Counted from the stretch's first letter, positions 12,765-24,477 are shown. The stretch is DNA of 64,000 bases from Circinella umbellata (GCA_025093555.1 JAIWNF010000010.1:124001-188000); one strand, 5' to 3'. Notes: a model not told the origin generated them from the letters alone. Program-made: numbers and translations.

Positions 12765-15268
12765 TTATTTCTTTCCTTTGCCCTTTTTTGAAGTTTTATC
12801 ATCTGTCGCAATCAATCGTTTGGGAACACCTTTATTTCCTAAAAGAGTACAAACATGCTTGATTTGCGGACCTTGTACCATGATTTCTTGTACAGGATTC
12901 TTTGGACTTGTACCTGCAAGAGGGTTGTCTATAGTAATAGTAACGATGATAATTTGGTTATTTTTTTCCATTTGTTGTTTGGGTATTGCTATACTTAATT
13001 GATAATGAACTTACGTGTTGCACTACTTGCACATAATTTTGTTAACTCTTTACAAAGATCACCAACATCAAGATCAAAGCGTTCGACACCCACCACTTTA
13101 GTAATTGTCTTACGACCTTGTCGTATTTCTTGTGTTACTTGAATAGGTACAGGTGCACCTTTACGCAATGCTGGATCTTTGCCAGGCAAAGTGATCACAT
13201 GGAAAGGTTGCATTTTTTCTCGAAGTCTATTGTGATACTCCACCAAGTGAGTTATGGATTATAAAAAATGGGATTCTGTTTGTATTATAGTTATTATTAC
13301 CTTTCTACAATAACTTCTCGTGTAAGAGTATCTTTTGTCTCGTTCTTTTTTAATACTGCGTCTTGCAAAATTGGGTCAAGTAAAACCAACCTATATTTAT
13401 AGATCCACCATTAATCGAAAAATAAGTCCTACTATCATCTTAACACTTTTCCTACTACGTAGCCTATTTACTTACTTTTGATTTCGAGGACTTGCCAAGT
13501 TATTATCCTTGATATATCCCATTACAATATTGCGAATTTCAGCAGATGTATATAATTCTTCCTTACTTTGTTTTGCTGCTTCAAAAAATATATGTACTGG
13601 ATTTCCATGTGGTTTGAAAACATCTTGTACTTCAATTTGTCCTTGTGAAGAACCACCGGAAGATGAAGACGCGTTATTATTACTTTGAGTTTTATCAGTA
13701 TTGTTATGTGGATTAGTAGAATTCTGCTGTTGTGCTGATGAATTTGCTGTCCCCACCGTCTTATATGAATCATGATTTTGTAAACTATACATAAGAATTT
13801 AGTCGAGATCTTTAATATATCATTAATAAGATATTATTATTTACTACCTTTCATGCGTCCAATTAACAGAAGTAACCATCATTTCGCCACGCTGCTCTTT
13901 TACTTTCAGGAGTTTGTTCTTTTCCATTATCTTCAAAAACTTTTGAACCTTTTTCCAACTCGATCCTTTGATATCAGCATCAGCTCCTCGCCCACGTGGT
14001 CTACTAGGTAAAATATAGGTCGAATAAAGCGCGGATGCTGATATAGGTAATTGACTTTGTGCATTCTCCGGTGTCATTTTGAATTTGAGTGCTTGTAATA
14101 ATGCAGCTTGAAGAACATCATCAGTCTCTATAATTTATCAACATAAACTTTATTAATATTTTTTTCTTTTCCCTCCTTCCCCCCTTATAATTTTATTGAT
14201 CAATGATACATATAAATATAAATACATTACCTTCTGTTGATAATTTTGGCTTCTCTTCTTTATTATCATTAGCTTTATCTGCAGTAGATGTTTCCTTAGT
14301 AGAAGCAGTGGAGGTTGAACTATGGTTTTGTGATACATTTTCCTTATTGTTTTCTTGTCCTTCTTCATCATCAGTATATTCTTCACCACCATCACCAGAT
14401 ATATCAACTATCTCAGGTGGGTCTGATTTATCACCCATTGCCCACAAGAAATCTCGATATACGTGAATAATATGGACTGCTTTTCCTTTCATTCCTGATC
14501 GAACCCGAATTTCACTTGTTGGTAATGTCATTGTTCCAACAGCCAAAGGATATCTATATTTTGATTGTTGTTATTATTCAATTCGAAATATACTTAGCTG
14601 GCAAAAATATAATTAAAGAAAATTACATACGGATATCCTTTAATAGTGATTGCTACCAAATCACCTACTTTAAGATCAGGAAGTTTACCTTCAGGACCTA
14701 ATACCAATCCAGGGATCATCAAATCTATATAGTGGCATATCAGAAGGGGGAGGGGAAAGAGTTGATTAATTACTACCCCATATATCATCTTTGTTAAAAA
14801 GAATACAATTATATTCATAAACCAACCTGCTCCTTCTGTCAATCTATGAATAACTGGACCCCAAGTATATAATAATGGTAAAGTATCAGGGTGTTGCCAA
14901 AGCGTATAAACTATATATTAACATGTTATTAATTTTAGGGGTTTAGTTTCACTATACCAACGTTATTTTCTTTTCACAATTCTTTTCTTATTGTTATTTT
15001 TACCTGTTGGTACAACGGGTTGTGTACGATTCTCGAGTTTCAACCACAAAGGCTTTCCATCAGCAACATAAATAAAACCATTCTCGTTAATATGTGACTT
15101 AAATTTGGCACCTTGTAAAGGATCTGGCATAAGTGGGGAGGCACCTTCTTGTGTACATTTTTCTTTTAAATGAGGAAAAGCTTCATAAGCTTCATTTTGA
15201 AATCGTCGTCGATCAGAAGATCGTAGTGGACTGAATGATTTAACTGCAGCAGGTGGTTTTTTGAACAT
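12765..15268 (-). CDS. eIF2D / ligatin / Tma64 homologue
   Basis: Translation factor that delivers tRNA to the 40S P site in a GTP-independent way and helps recycle post-termination 40S subunits (family knowledge). From the start MFKKP at 15268 the order is: N-terminal domain with PLRSSDRRRF, typical of ligatin; PUA domain (about 14830-14510, with GLVLGPEGKLPDLKVGD and GYPYPLAVGTM); an acidic and Ser/Thr-rich linker (about 14430-14220); a SWIB/MDM2-like winged helix (about 14090-13470, including SSWKKVQKFLKIMEKN and VQDVFKPHG); and a C-terminal SUI1/eIF1 domain (about 13200-12770, with RQGRKTITKVVGVERF and QGPQIKHVCTLLGNKG). Lys-rich C-terminus, stop at 12765-12767. Several short introns. Full domain set, so probably functional. 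Confidence 0.94.
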
Positions 15269-16472
15269 TCCTTGGGGGGGGATTACTTTGAAGGTTGAGG
15301 GTAAAAACTATATTGAAGACTAGCTGCGGTGATTAATGCTGAAGAAAAACGCGCTTTAAACCAGTAGTGACGTTTTCGTGATAGGCCTTTTTTTAATTTA
15401 TTAGGATCATTGATAGGATTTATACTTGGTAGCCAAGGCGACGGGTCAGAATAGTATATTATTATCGAGGTTGATTCTATTCATTTAGCATCCAAAATAA
15501 AGAGCATAAGCATATATCCATACGAAAAATGATATGTAGGCGTATAATGTGGTATTGTACACATCCTACGCGCTCTATTCATGTTCCGAGCAACTAATAA
15601 AGAAAGCTCTAGAATACATATGTACCTTTTTGCTCAAGTTTATAGGCAATAACATATATATAATTTACGGGCGGGGAAGATAAGACAAATACAGTTGTCA
15701 CCCACGAATGTAGAATGGCTGGTGTTTCAGTAAAAAAAGGGGATCGAAAAGAAAAGAGTAAAAGCTCAATATATACTAATAGCCTAACTGTATATAAACT
15801 GTGAGATTATGTGTAGTAGCCAATTACTATTGAGCAGTAATCAAATTTTCACTTAATTAAACATGACCCCAATAATAATATTGACAGCTGGTAATCTTTC
15901 TTCACCAGCTTAGTTATTGTGATTATCCTGATGATTGTAGTAGCGAAACAATCTCCTATGGTACCATCAGTCAAACAATTCTTAATGATTCTCTGTTCGA
16001 TCCCAGTGAAGTCTTCATCATACTGCTGTTTACATATTATATTTCTGTATCTATTTATGTTAAAAACGAGTATATATGGTGGTACATACCCAGAGTGATT
16101 AAGAGAGGTAGCTGTCTAAGACTTATTATCTATCTTTAATAGATACGTCGAAATTTTGTTTTTCGTTTTACTTCTCTGCACTTGGTGATGAATTTCTGAT
16201 CATACTTGTAACTCGCCGTCATCAACCTTCCTTTTAAAATGGATGCCATAATTTTTGGATACTTCCATTTTCGTTAATAGCAGTAAAGCAGTCAATTTTC
16301 TAAGTACAAGTAAAATGGAGAAAGTTAATGTTTGAATCCTTTTGGGCCTTATAGCTTAACCCTTATTTTTGTTATTGTTTTTTATTAAATTTTAATATCA
16401 TATAAAAAATTTATAGCTGATAATGTTGACTAGAGTATGGGGTATTATTAAGCTGAATGAGGTACATCATAG

Positions 16473-16631
16473 TACCCAAAAATAAACAAATATCTAGAAA
16501 AAAATAGCGCCTTCCTCCAGGCACTCTTGAGTAGCTTTCGGTACTTCTGGGCTCGTTTAGTGGCGAAGTGCCCAAATTTTCAATGGCTAAGTACCCAAAA
16601 ACCCACATAAGGAAGGTTGACTACCCAAAAA
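16473..16631. repeat. Dispersed TACCCAAAAA direct repeats
   Basis: The 10-mer TACCCAAAAA occurs at 16473-16482, 16592-16601 and 16622-16631, with a diverged TGCCCAAAT copy near 16569. On the minus strand two copies extend to 16-mers TTTGGGTACTTAGCCA and TTTGGGCACTTCGCCA, differing at two bases. This clustering next to the inverted repeat suggests a degenerate mobile element. Confidence 0.5.
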
Positions 16632-16650
16632 TTTAAAATAGATACAGTGC

Positions 16651-16918
16651 CTCCACTCCCAAAGTTCGTGTTTATATCAAGTTAATTTCCATTTTTTTGT
16701 TATTACCAAAGTTTGACTTGAGAATTTTTTTTACATTTCTGATAACTGCTTAGTCATAAGAGTATTATTATCCAGTTTTTCATGTAGCTGTAAAAGTAAA
16801 AAAAAAACAAAAAGTAGCTTAATACAAAAACGAGCTGCCACAAAGCGAACTTTGGAAATCACAAAAGCGAACATTGGGCGGAATTTCATTTGTAAGTTTA
16901 CGAACTTTGGGAGTGGAG
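16651..16918. mobile_element. Inverted-repeat element, possible MITE
   Basis: CTCCACTCCCAAAGTTCG at 16651-16668 is the exact reverse complement of 16901-16918. Inside, the 10-mer CCAAAGTT(C/T)G occurs at 16659-16668 and 16706-16715 in one orientation and as CGAAC(T/A)TTGG at 16846-16855, 16868-16877 and 16901-16910 in the other. Inward-facing subterminal repeats plus terminal inverted repeats are typical of non-autonomous DNA transposons. No clear target-site duplication is visible, and there is no coding capacity. Confidence 0.45.
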
Positions 16919-17167
16919 AAATGATGTCATAAATTCGCATTTCGTTCTTCACCATTTCCGCCATGTTACACATAGAAATATATTGCGCCATGTTATGCAA
17001 TTAAAGAGATTGGAAGTTATTTATTTTAAAACCATTTTTTGTAATAGGCGCTACAACTCAGCCGCATAATATCATCCTGTCGTACATCGAGTAAAACGAA
17101 ATGAATATCAATTGACCACTCTACAAACTATACCCTATGTAATGACCAAGATAATGACCGACATCAC

Positions 17168-17209
17168 ATAAATAACGTTTGATAAATAACATTTGATAAA
17201 TAAAGTTTG
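17168..17209 (+). repeat. Three 14-bp tandem copies in promoter
   Basis: ATAAATAACGTTTG, ATAAATAACATTTG and ATAAATAAAGTTTG lie end to end, about 125 bp before the sulfotransferase-like start codon. They could be a transcription-factor array or simple replication slippage. Confidence 0.6.
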
Positions 17210-17332
17210 TACCCAAGACGAAGGCTGAGGCTATCATGCTAACGACAGCAGATCGTATTTAAGCGCCAGTAAATCAAATTCAATTTTTACTTCTCTCTTT
17301 CTACGTTCCTCTATTCATTTCTTCTAAAAAAA

Positions 17333-18173
17333 ATGGCTCCATTGAAAGTTATAGGAGCGGCCTATAGCCGTAACGGAACTATGAGTTTACGAGCTGCTCT
17401 GAATATGTTAGGGTACATAAAAAAAGTTACTGCTTTTTGATTTCTCAAACGTAAATAATTTCTTAAATTAAACCATCTTTATATTTTTGCTATAGCTATA
17501 ATACACATCATATGCTCAATATGATTGATGGTGGCGGTAAACCCGAACTCTTTGAAGAAGCATGGGACCATCCTGAAAAAGATATTGATTGGGATTACAT
17601 TTACGAAGGTTGGGACGCAGCTGTAGACAGGTATGTAGTATGTTATGCAATACACTTTATATTTATGTGTCGTATTGACAGCGTCAACTATTGTCTAACA
17701 ATATATATATATAATTATGTAGTCCTACTGTGTGTTTTGTCGAACCGCTTGTGAAGAAATATCCTGATGCCAAAGTAATCCTTATTGAACGAGATGAGGA
17801 CAAATGGTACAATTCGGTCAAGAATACGATTTTAGAATATAATACAGTAGACATGAGTTCTTATACTGAATATGGCCAAGCTGTTCATCGTTTGACTCGA
17901 AAAATATGGTTAGATGGAGCATTTCTTAACAATGAATATACCAACGAACCGGAAAAAGTCAAGGCAAAATATAAAGCACACAACGCTTGGGTGAAAGAAT
18001 ATGTACCAAAAGATCGACTATTAGTTTTGAATTTGGATGAAGGGATCGAATGGGAAAAGATATGTAAATTTCTTGACAAGCCTGTGCCTTCTGAACCCTA
18101 TCCGCGATCTAATTCAACCAGTGAAATGAGTGCAAATATGCCAGAATTTCTTAAGATTAACTTGAAAGAGTAA
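17333..18173 (+). CDS. Sulfotransferase-like P-loop protein
   Basis: Three exons (17333-17412, 17496-17630, 17723-18173) join in frame to 221 residues. The N-terminus GAAYSRNGTMSLRAAL is the modified P-loop (5'-phosphosulfate loop) of the fungal/animal Sulfotransfer_4-type family. It is followed by MLGY, an HHMLNM helix, and the second-half motifs VILIERDEDKWYNSVKNT, LLVLNLDEGIEWEKICKFL and PSEPYPRSN. These proteins are often mislabelled as NAD-dependent epimerases; the true substrate is not known. The usual GRTGT loop reads SRNGT here. No signal peptide is evident, so probably cytosolic. Convergent with the Ash2 gene, 177 bp between stops. Confidence 0.86.
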
Positions 18174-18350
18174 AACCCCATCTTAATAAAAAAAAAATGT
18201 AGTTGATTTGAAGAAATAAGTTCAATTTCGAGTAAATAATTGTTGTTTCAAGTTTGTATATACATAAGTTATATATGTGGATATGTGCAGTGTTTATTAT
18301 GGAACATAATTAACGGGAAGGGTAATTATGTCAAAAAATCAAAAGTATTA

Positions 18351-20627
18351 TTATACCATAGTAGTTTTTCGTAATGATTTAGATACTTCATCTATCAAAT
18401 CCCACATAGATTCTTCTGCCATATACTCGTCATATCGTTGACTCATAGGTTTCCAATCCTCATCTATTTTCGGTGGATATTGGAATTCAGGACCAAAATT
18501 GCAGGACACCATACCTCCCTTGTAAACACTAACAGCAGGATAATAACCAAGCGTTCCGTCATCATCGATCGGCGGATCTGGAGACCATTGTTGATGTCGT
18601 ACTCCGCTTTCAAATTCTTCTTCATTTTCCATCCGCATACGAGGTGTTTCATCTGTCCCCTTTTTTTGTTTCTTTCGCTTCTTTGTCTTCCGAGCCGTTA
18701 CTGTTTCCGGTAATCGCCCAAAGTCTTCATAATCAAATAAATCCGTAAACATTTCACCTTGACAAACACCATTTTTGAATACAACAATTGAAGACCCTGG
18801 TATAATTTTAGGTTGATAATCGAGGTCGGATGGTTTATTATAAGGATCCGCCAAAGCTTCCATCTCTTTGCTAGGTCGGAAATCCTTTTCTTCAAACCAT
18901 AAATGTTCCTTAAAGACAATAGGAATCCGTTTCCTTCCTGGGCTTTTAAATGCTGTATTTTGTTTGGGTGGTAATCGAATATAAAGACCAATTACATCTC
19001 CCGTTTCAAAAGGTTCGCCGAATTTTGTTGCGCGTGAACAAAACATTTTTTCACCTGTACGGTCTCGATAGCCATATCCATAAGCATCATAACCAACAGG
19101 TGCATTCAAGCATGCTACAAATAATTTATTATCATTTGTTGTAAAATATTGATTTAGCAACAAATAAAAATATAAACGCTATAGTATCCATCATTTTTCA
19201 AAAGCATGAATTTTTTTTTACCTTCTCTCCTAACCCAGCCAATGCGAACATGAGCACCATCTGCACTTTTATTCCCTTGAGCATTTTGAACAGTAGCTTC
19301 CCAGTACCAATTTCCTTCTTTGACACCTACATTAGCACGGCACATTCGAAATCCTTTTTCAGTAGCAACAGTGAGACCATCCTGAGCAACAGAGACATAG
19401 GGGCTTTTGTCAGTGATACTTATTCGACAACGAGTATCTTCATTATCAGTTTGTTGATATGCTACATGTGGAAGTATAGATGATTTACATGGGATATATT
19501 TGAAACCAAAACGATTAAAAGGATGATCAACTGTTGCAGCAGATGAGCTCGGAAATGCCGATGCTAATGTGTTGGTCGGTATAATGGGTGAATGCCCGCG
19601 AGGTGATGGTGTAGTAGTAGGTGTCGTTGAACGTCGCCGTATGTCTGTGCGTGGTGCAGGAGCAGGTCTTGCTGGTAAAATTGAATCAACATCCTGTGAT
19701 TTACGTTTTTCTTTAGATATTCGTGGTGCTGATACAGGTGCTTTCCCACTAGACTTATTATTATTATCATCAATTCAACGTGTTAATTACATTAATGTTC
19801 TTTCTTCAACTGCATCAATTATCCTACTTTTTTTTCTTAAAACTTACTTGTGTCGTACCAGGTCGGACATGCCATAAGTTGGCATCTGCTAAACAAAAAT
19901 CTGATGCTGCTGATCGTTGACGTTCGTCTCGTGCAGTAAAGGTTTCTTTAGACGAATAAAGACAACTTCCCAAAGTTGCCCACCTAAAAATATTAATTAG
20001 CCAACAAAATAAATCCAAGTGCTAAAAATAATAAGAATGATGATAATAAAAGTAAATGGATTATTACCAGGTAGGCGTGCGAACGCGTTCAGTACATATA
20101 CTTTGCCAATGTTTATCAACATACGGTATGATTTCCTTTTTGTTGAAAAAGTATTGTTCCGGATTCCATTGTAACATTAATGCTGCATTTTTACTTTCGA
20201 ATAATTCTTTATCATTTGTACCCACTCGAAATAATATTTGTTCAAGAATCAAGTTGGCAATGGTTGTTGAGCATATATCTTTCCAGCCAGCTGTCGTTCG
20301 TTCAAAACTTTCAGTATTATTGTCATTACAGTTAGTGCAAGCAAAGACATAGTTGGTAGTAAATAATAAATCAGGTGGATCTTTGACAGAAGTACATTCA
20401 GCATGGAACCAGTTTTTACAATCTAATTATATTATAATTATTTTTTTTTGAAAAACGTCCATTTATTAATGCTTCTTGTTTGTGCTGCATTTGCCCAGTT
20501 AAACAAGAATGACGCGACACTTACAGCGACATTGAAGGGAGATCTCAAGCAAGTTTCTATCTTGACCGCAATAGCAATATTGATGTTCAAGATTAACGGT
20601 ATAAGTATCGTTCCACGTAAGGCTCAT
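18351..20627 (-). CDS. Ash2/ASH2L homologue, COMPASS subunit
   Basis: Core subunit of the Set1/COMPASS histone H3K4 methyltransferase complex in the nucleus. Five exons (20627-20525, 20422-20068, 19983-19848, 19753-19222, 19114-18351) join in frame to 629 residues, almost the length of human ASH2L. The N-terminus holds an atypical PHD finger (QYCYCGQDRN, then CRYCKNWFHAEC, then FACTNC). Next comes a winged-helix DNA-binding region (LILEQILFRVGTNDKELF, WNPEQYFFNKKEIIPYVDKH). A Ser/Pro/Thr-rich linker follows, then a split SPRY domain (GNWYWEATV, HVRIGW, NAPVGYDAYGYGYRD, GDVIGLYI) and a C-terminal DPY30-binding-type helix near SMWDLIDEVSKSL. A Lys/Arg-rich insert RKTKKRKKQKKG sits inside SPRY, as in other fungi. 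Confidence 0.95.
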
Positions 20628-21923
20628 TTTCTTTGTTGCTGTTTGTGGATTAAGAAACCTATATCGTTTTGGATGTCGATGTACGTTTAAATCAATCGAT
20701 CAGAAAAAAAATATAGAGAAAGGTACACCCAATATTAGGTTTGCAAAATTCGGAGTTTCCCTTTTGATATCTAAAATTCTAGGTGAGATAAACCATCCTC
20801 TTCATTGAATAAATCGATTTAGTACTGATGATAATGTATTCTGATATGTTGCAAATGGATGCGATACTGGTGCCAATAAAAAATCTGCGGTTCAATAATG
20901 GCACACGATTTAGACAATAGTAAATAGCATTCGAATTTCAAACTAAAAAATACTTGAGTAGGCAGAGTCGTCAGTTGAAAATACTAACATTAAAATAATG
21001 CGATGAAAATGATTCGTCTCAAATCTTATTTATCCGAACAAAACTTACCAAAGACCAATAAAACTGGAACTCGAGTATTTTGCATGAACGCGCGCAGAGA
21101 CAAAATTATCGAGTTTAGTTATAATGAACTCTTATAAATTACTCTTCACAACAATTCTCCACTTTCAGAAGAACGACAAATAAATAGCACCAATTAAAGG
21201 CCATGATAAAGAGGGAGTAGATAGGTCTACGACAATAATATTCCGATTTATTCGAGATTTATTCTATTAACAACAAATTTTAATCATATATGGAAGTAAT
21301 TGAAGACCAAAAATATCAAAAACATATCCAGTATTTGACAATGGAGCTTGATATAGATTATATCCAGTCATTTCAAGCATGAAACAACGAATCCTGTAAA
21401 GGTAAAGATGGATGAACCAGTAAAACATATTTTCTGTATTCTGTACGAAATAATGTAGTTACGTATTGTTTATATCAGATCCCTAAGCAAGACCAATTAA
21501 TCAATGGAATGTATCTTTATGATGAATGATGTTTATAAATACAGCACCATACCACCATTTAGCAGTGTACTAGTTGTTATATTTGATAATACATAATAAT
21601 GATAATATTAGTTTTGACTTATATATGAATTGAAACCATGTCATATGATTACGGATGAAATCGATCGAATACCAATAAATTAAATAAAACTAAAAATGTT
21701 TCAATTAAACTTTTTAAGACTCGACGAATCGAACAAAACAATAATGCAAGAAGTAAAGAAAATATACCTTAATTGTTGCCAAGCGGACCTTTAAATTATA
21801 TATTTTTTTCATTGTTTATAAAAATGGGAGGCTGGAAGGGAATTTTTTCACTACAATTTTTTTTTAACTATTCTTTCCTGTCCTTTCTGATTCAAAAACG
21901 ACAAAATAATAACGATAAACCAA
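20628..21923. promoter_or_regulatory. Divergent intergenic region, Ash2 / SAP gene
   Basis: 1.3 kb between divergent genes. AT-rich with no supported ORF or repeat. A plus-strand frame starting at 21773 ends before the SAP gene and is not continuous with it. Confidence 0.5.
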
Positions 21924-23009
21924 ATGCTATTACGAACATTGGAACGATCGGTACCAAAGGGTCTCACTCGAACTTTTTCTACAAGTAGAGTGATTCTCAA
22001 CAAGAACAATGAAATTCATTTGCCTCGATCTTCATGGACTCGTCCAGGACTTATGCGACTACGAAAAAATCAGCTAGAAGAACTTGCACAAGAAAATAAT
22101 ATGGATGCCAAGGGTACCAAAGCAGATATTGTGGAACGTCTTTTGAAAGAACAACCCAAGGCTGAAAATTTAATGGAACGACGTATCAATACTGCTGTAG
22201 CAGAAGAAGCAAGTCATGAAAATAATTTACCTGGTACCAAGGAGACATTTATGGACACTGTATCCAAAGATGTCAATAATCATGTGGAATCTCGACCAGG
22301 TAGTGGTGGTACGGACCCTAGTAGCTCCACAACAGCAATTCGTCAAAACGGTGGTAATATGACCAAGGACTTAGAAGCTGAAAGATGGACGGAAGCATTT
22401 GAACTCAAGTTAGGTAGTAGTCGGCTTCGTTCGAAACCTAAACAACCAAGTATGTTTTCCTCTCCAAAACCTTCACAAGCTCCTCCATCGACCATGGAAC
22501 CGGTTGAGCAACATCAACAACATATAAAAGAACAACAAGAAAAGGCTGCTGGCACTCATTCTGCTTCCACAGCAGGTAAAAGCGAAAATTGTACAGTAAT
22601 GCCAGATGACATTGATCAGGCGTGGGTCAAAGCATTTGAACAAAAAACTACGAATAGAAACTTACGCCATCAAATCCTGGGAAAAGATACTTTCAGGGCA
22701 TCTTTGGATTCGGTAGAACCTAATGAATTAGACTGGATTCAAAAATCCGAGTCAAAAGGAATTGATATCCACGATCAATTGCAAAAATCCGCTAGATTCG
22801 GTGAGCAAAATGATGATAATATTAGTACTAATAATTATAATGATAATAATAATGATAAGGATAAGAATGGTATTAATGATAAAAAAAATAATTCTTCTCG
22901 TAATTATATACTCAACTCCATTGTTGGTTCATCTCTTTTAATATGGATCGTCAGCGGACAGAACGGGTTTACGAAAATCGCTTCATTTTTGACAACATCC
23001 TCCTCCTAA
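21924..23009 (+). CDS. SAP-domain protein, probably mitochondrial membrane
   Basis: Single exon, 361 residues. The N-terminus (MLLRTLERSVPKG, then RTFSTSRV) is an Arg/Ser/Thr-rich presequence with a plausible cleavage region, suggesting mitochondrial import. A SAP DNA-binding helix-loop-helix follows at about residues 40-72 (LRKNQLEELAQENNMDAKGT then KADIVERLL). The middle is low-complexity but contains two related blocks, ERWTEAFELK...LRSK (22381-22431) and QAWVKAFEQK...LRHQ (22617-22667). After an Asn/Asp-rich stretch, the C-terminus has one hydrophobic segment (about residues 325-345, YILNSIVGSSLLIWIVS). I infer a nucleic-acid-binding protein held at the inner membrane. I do not recognise a named orthologue. 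Confidence 0.7.
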   Translation: MLLRTLERSVPKGLTRTFSTSRVILNKNNEIHLPRSSWTRPGLMRLRKNQLEELAQENNMDAKGTKADIVERLLKEQPKAENLMERRINTAVAEEASHENNLPGTKETFMDTVSKDVNNHVESRPGSGGTDPSSSTTAIRQNGGNMTKDLEAERWTEAFELKLGSSRLRSKPKQPSMFSSPKPSQAPPSTMEPVEQHQQHIKEQQEKAAGTHSASTAGKSENCTVMPDDIDQAWVKAFEQKTTNRNLRHQILGKDTFRASLDSVEPNELDWIQKSESKGIDIHDQLQKSARFGEQNDDNISTNNYNDNNNDKDKNGINDKKNNSSRNYILNSIVGSSLLIWIVSGQNGFTKIASFLTTSSS

Positions 23010-23318
23010 ATAATAACGAAATCAACATGTAAATAGTCCCCTCCCCTCTCCCTTTATATTAATTCAAAATTAGAAACAGAATATAAATACATAACAAGAG
23101 AAATTAACATTTCTCTATATATAAAATTGAAACTGTAATAAATATCATCCCATCATCCATCTATTCTATCTATTTGTCTATCTATCTCATATATCTATAC
23201 ACCTAGACAACAATGAATAATCAATAAGGAGGAAAGCTGGTAATTTTAGGGATATCGTTCCGGAATGATTTTACGCAATATTCCTAAAATGGTTTTTTTA
23301 AAAAAAATAGCACATTAT
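23010..23318. other. Convergent 3' spacer
   Basis: 309 bp between the SAP-gene stop and the Nudix-gene stop; contains AT-rich 3'-UTR sequence and a CTAT-rich stretch near 23155-23195. Nothing else seen. Confidence 0.5.
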
Positions 23319-24194
23319 TCAATAAGTTATACTAAATGAAAAACTTTTCACTGTTTTTTTTTTGGCTTCCCTACCGTCTAAAATAAATGATGTCAACCCC
23401 CATATTTCACCTTCACCTTCGATATGTTTGGGTACTTTAAACACTGGATATTTCTGTTGGGTTTCTCGGAATTTTCGAATTTCGCGAACATCTTTTCTTG
23501 CAAGATACTCTATTGGTAATGTAAATATGGTTGATACTTCATCTTCATTATATTTCAACAAATTTGGGTCCAATGGATTCCTTATAAATCCAAGATAGGA
23601 ATGGACGCGTAAAGAACCATTATAGTTTGGAAGAGGAGAATAACTGCCCAGAACATCAATGGATGATGGATTAATTCCAACTTCTTCTTGTGTTTCTCTT
23701 AAAGCTGTATGTTCCAATGATGGATCTTCAATATCTTTTGGCATAGTGTTACCATGATGATATATAAAATTAGTGATTCTTTTGATTCTTATAACTCTTT
23801 TTTCCTAATATAACTAGATTAATTGATGATCCGATATTATTTTAAAGTACCTGCCTTTCCACCTGGGAAACTATAAAATACGGTGGGAATATATATTAGA
23901 AAAATATGTTGCCATGTGGAAAATGTGATTGTATAATACAAAAAGAAACTAGTAAATTACGTTAAAAAATGTTCAAAATTACCTTATTTCTCCTCGATGA
24001 CTTCTCATGTTAAGATTACGAACTGTAAATAATACACTGGGTTGACCATCAACAGTACATAAGGGCATTAATACAGCTGCATCTTTGACATTACTCTTGT
24101 ACCCGAATTTATATTTTGGACAGTTCAATAAGCGACGACTAAAAAGCAAAAGTGTTTGTGTATCCAAAGTAAGTGCTGCACGCGACGCTGACAT
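23319..24194 (-). CDS. Nudix hydrolase, CoA pyrophosphatase type (Pcd1/NUDT7-8-like)
   Basis: Hydrolyses a nucleoside diphosphate linked to X, probably CoA or acyl-CoA to phosphopantetheine and 3',5'-ADP; relatives work in peroxisomes or mitochondria. Exons 24194-23983, 23870-23851 and 23734-23319 join in frame to 215 residues. The middle exon is only 20 nt. Joining it restores GEISFPGGKADIED and the Nudix box (GGKADIEDPSLEHTALRETQ, then EEVGI), with the REtxEE metal-binding residues intact. Upstream VLFTVRNLNMRSHRGE matches the CoA-type UPF0035 signature. The C-terminus (KSFSFSITY) is not a classical PTS1 signal, and the N-terminus gives no clear targeting peptide, so location is open. Confidence 0.92.
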
Positions 24195-24477
24195 AATTAT
24201 ATGATTATTATTGTAAAATATTTACACAGTTATGTGTTATGTGTGTGTGTTTATTATGAAAGCTTCTAATATCACCAATTAGACTGAATTTTTTTTAACC
24301 TCTTAAACTCTAAACTAGGCCAGATTCCAAATTTGGAACATTGACAAACAAAACACTGGATTAGGTTTTCTATTATTATGCTCGTATAAACTTTTTTGTT
24401 ATTGATATTGTCGGCTCGGCATTTTCCTCCTTTTTTCTTCTTTATATATTTTTCTTCTTTATTCACCTAAGTTTATC

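Larger units (their letters stand above)
15269..17332. other. Intergenic, 2.1 kb, with transposon-like repeats
   Basis: No supported gene. Between about 16470 and 16920 there are two sets of short repeats and an 18-bp perfect inverted repeat, described separately. A 14-bp triplicate lies near the right end. A minus-strand frame of 65 codons at 16411-16608 overlaps the repeat cluster and has no recognisable product. Confidence 0.6.

Noticed and set aside
15950..16015. GTTCGATCC resembling a tRNA T-loop
   Set aside because: No matching D arm, acceptor or anticodon stem can be drawn around it.
18464..18713. Overlapping small frames on both strands inside the Ash2 SPRY exon
   Set aside because: Shadows of the long exon 18351-19114, which carries the family motifs.
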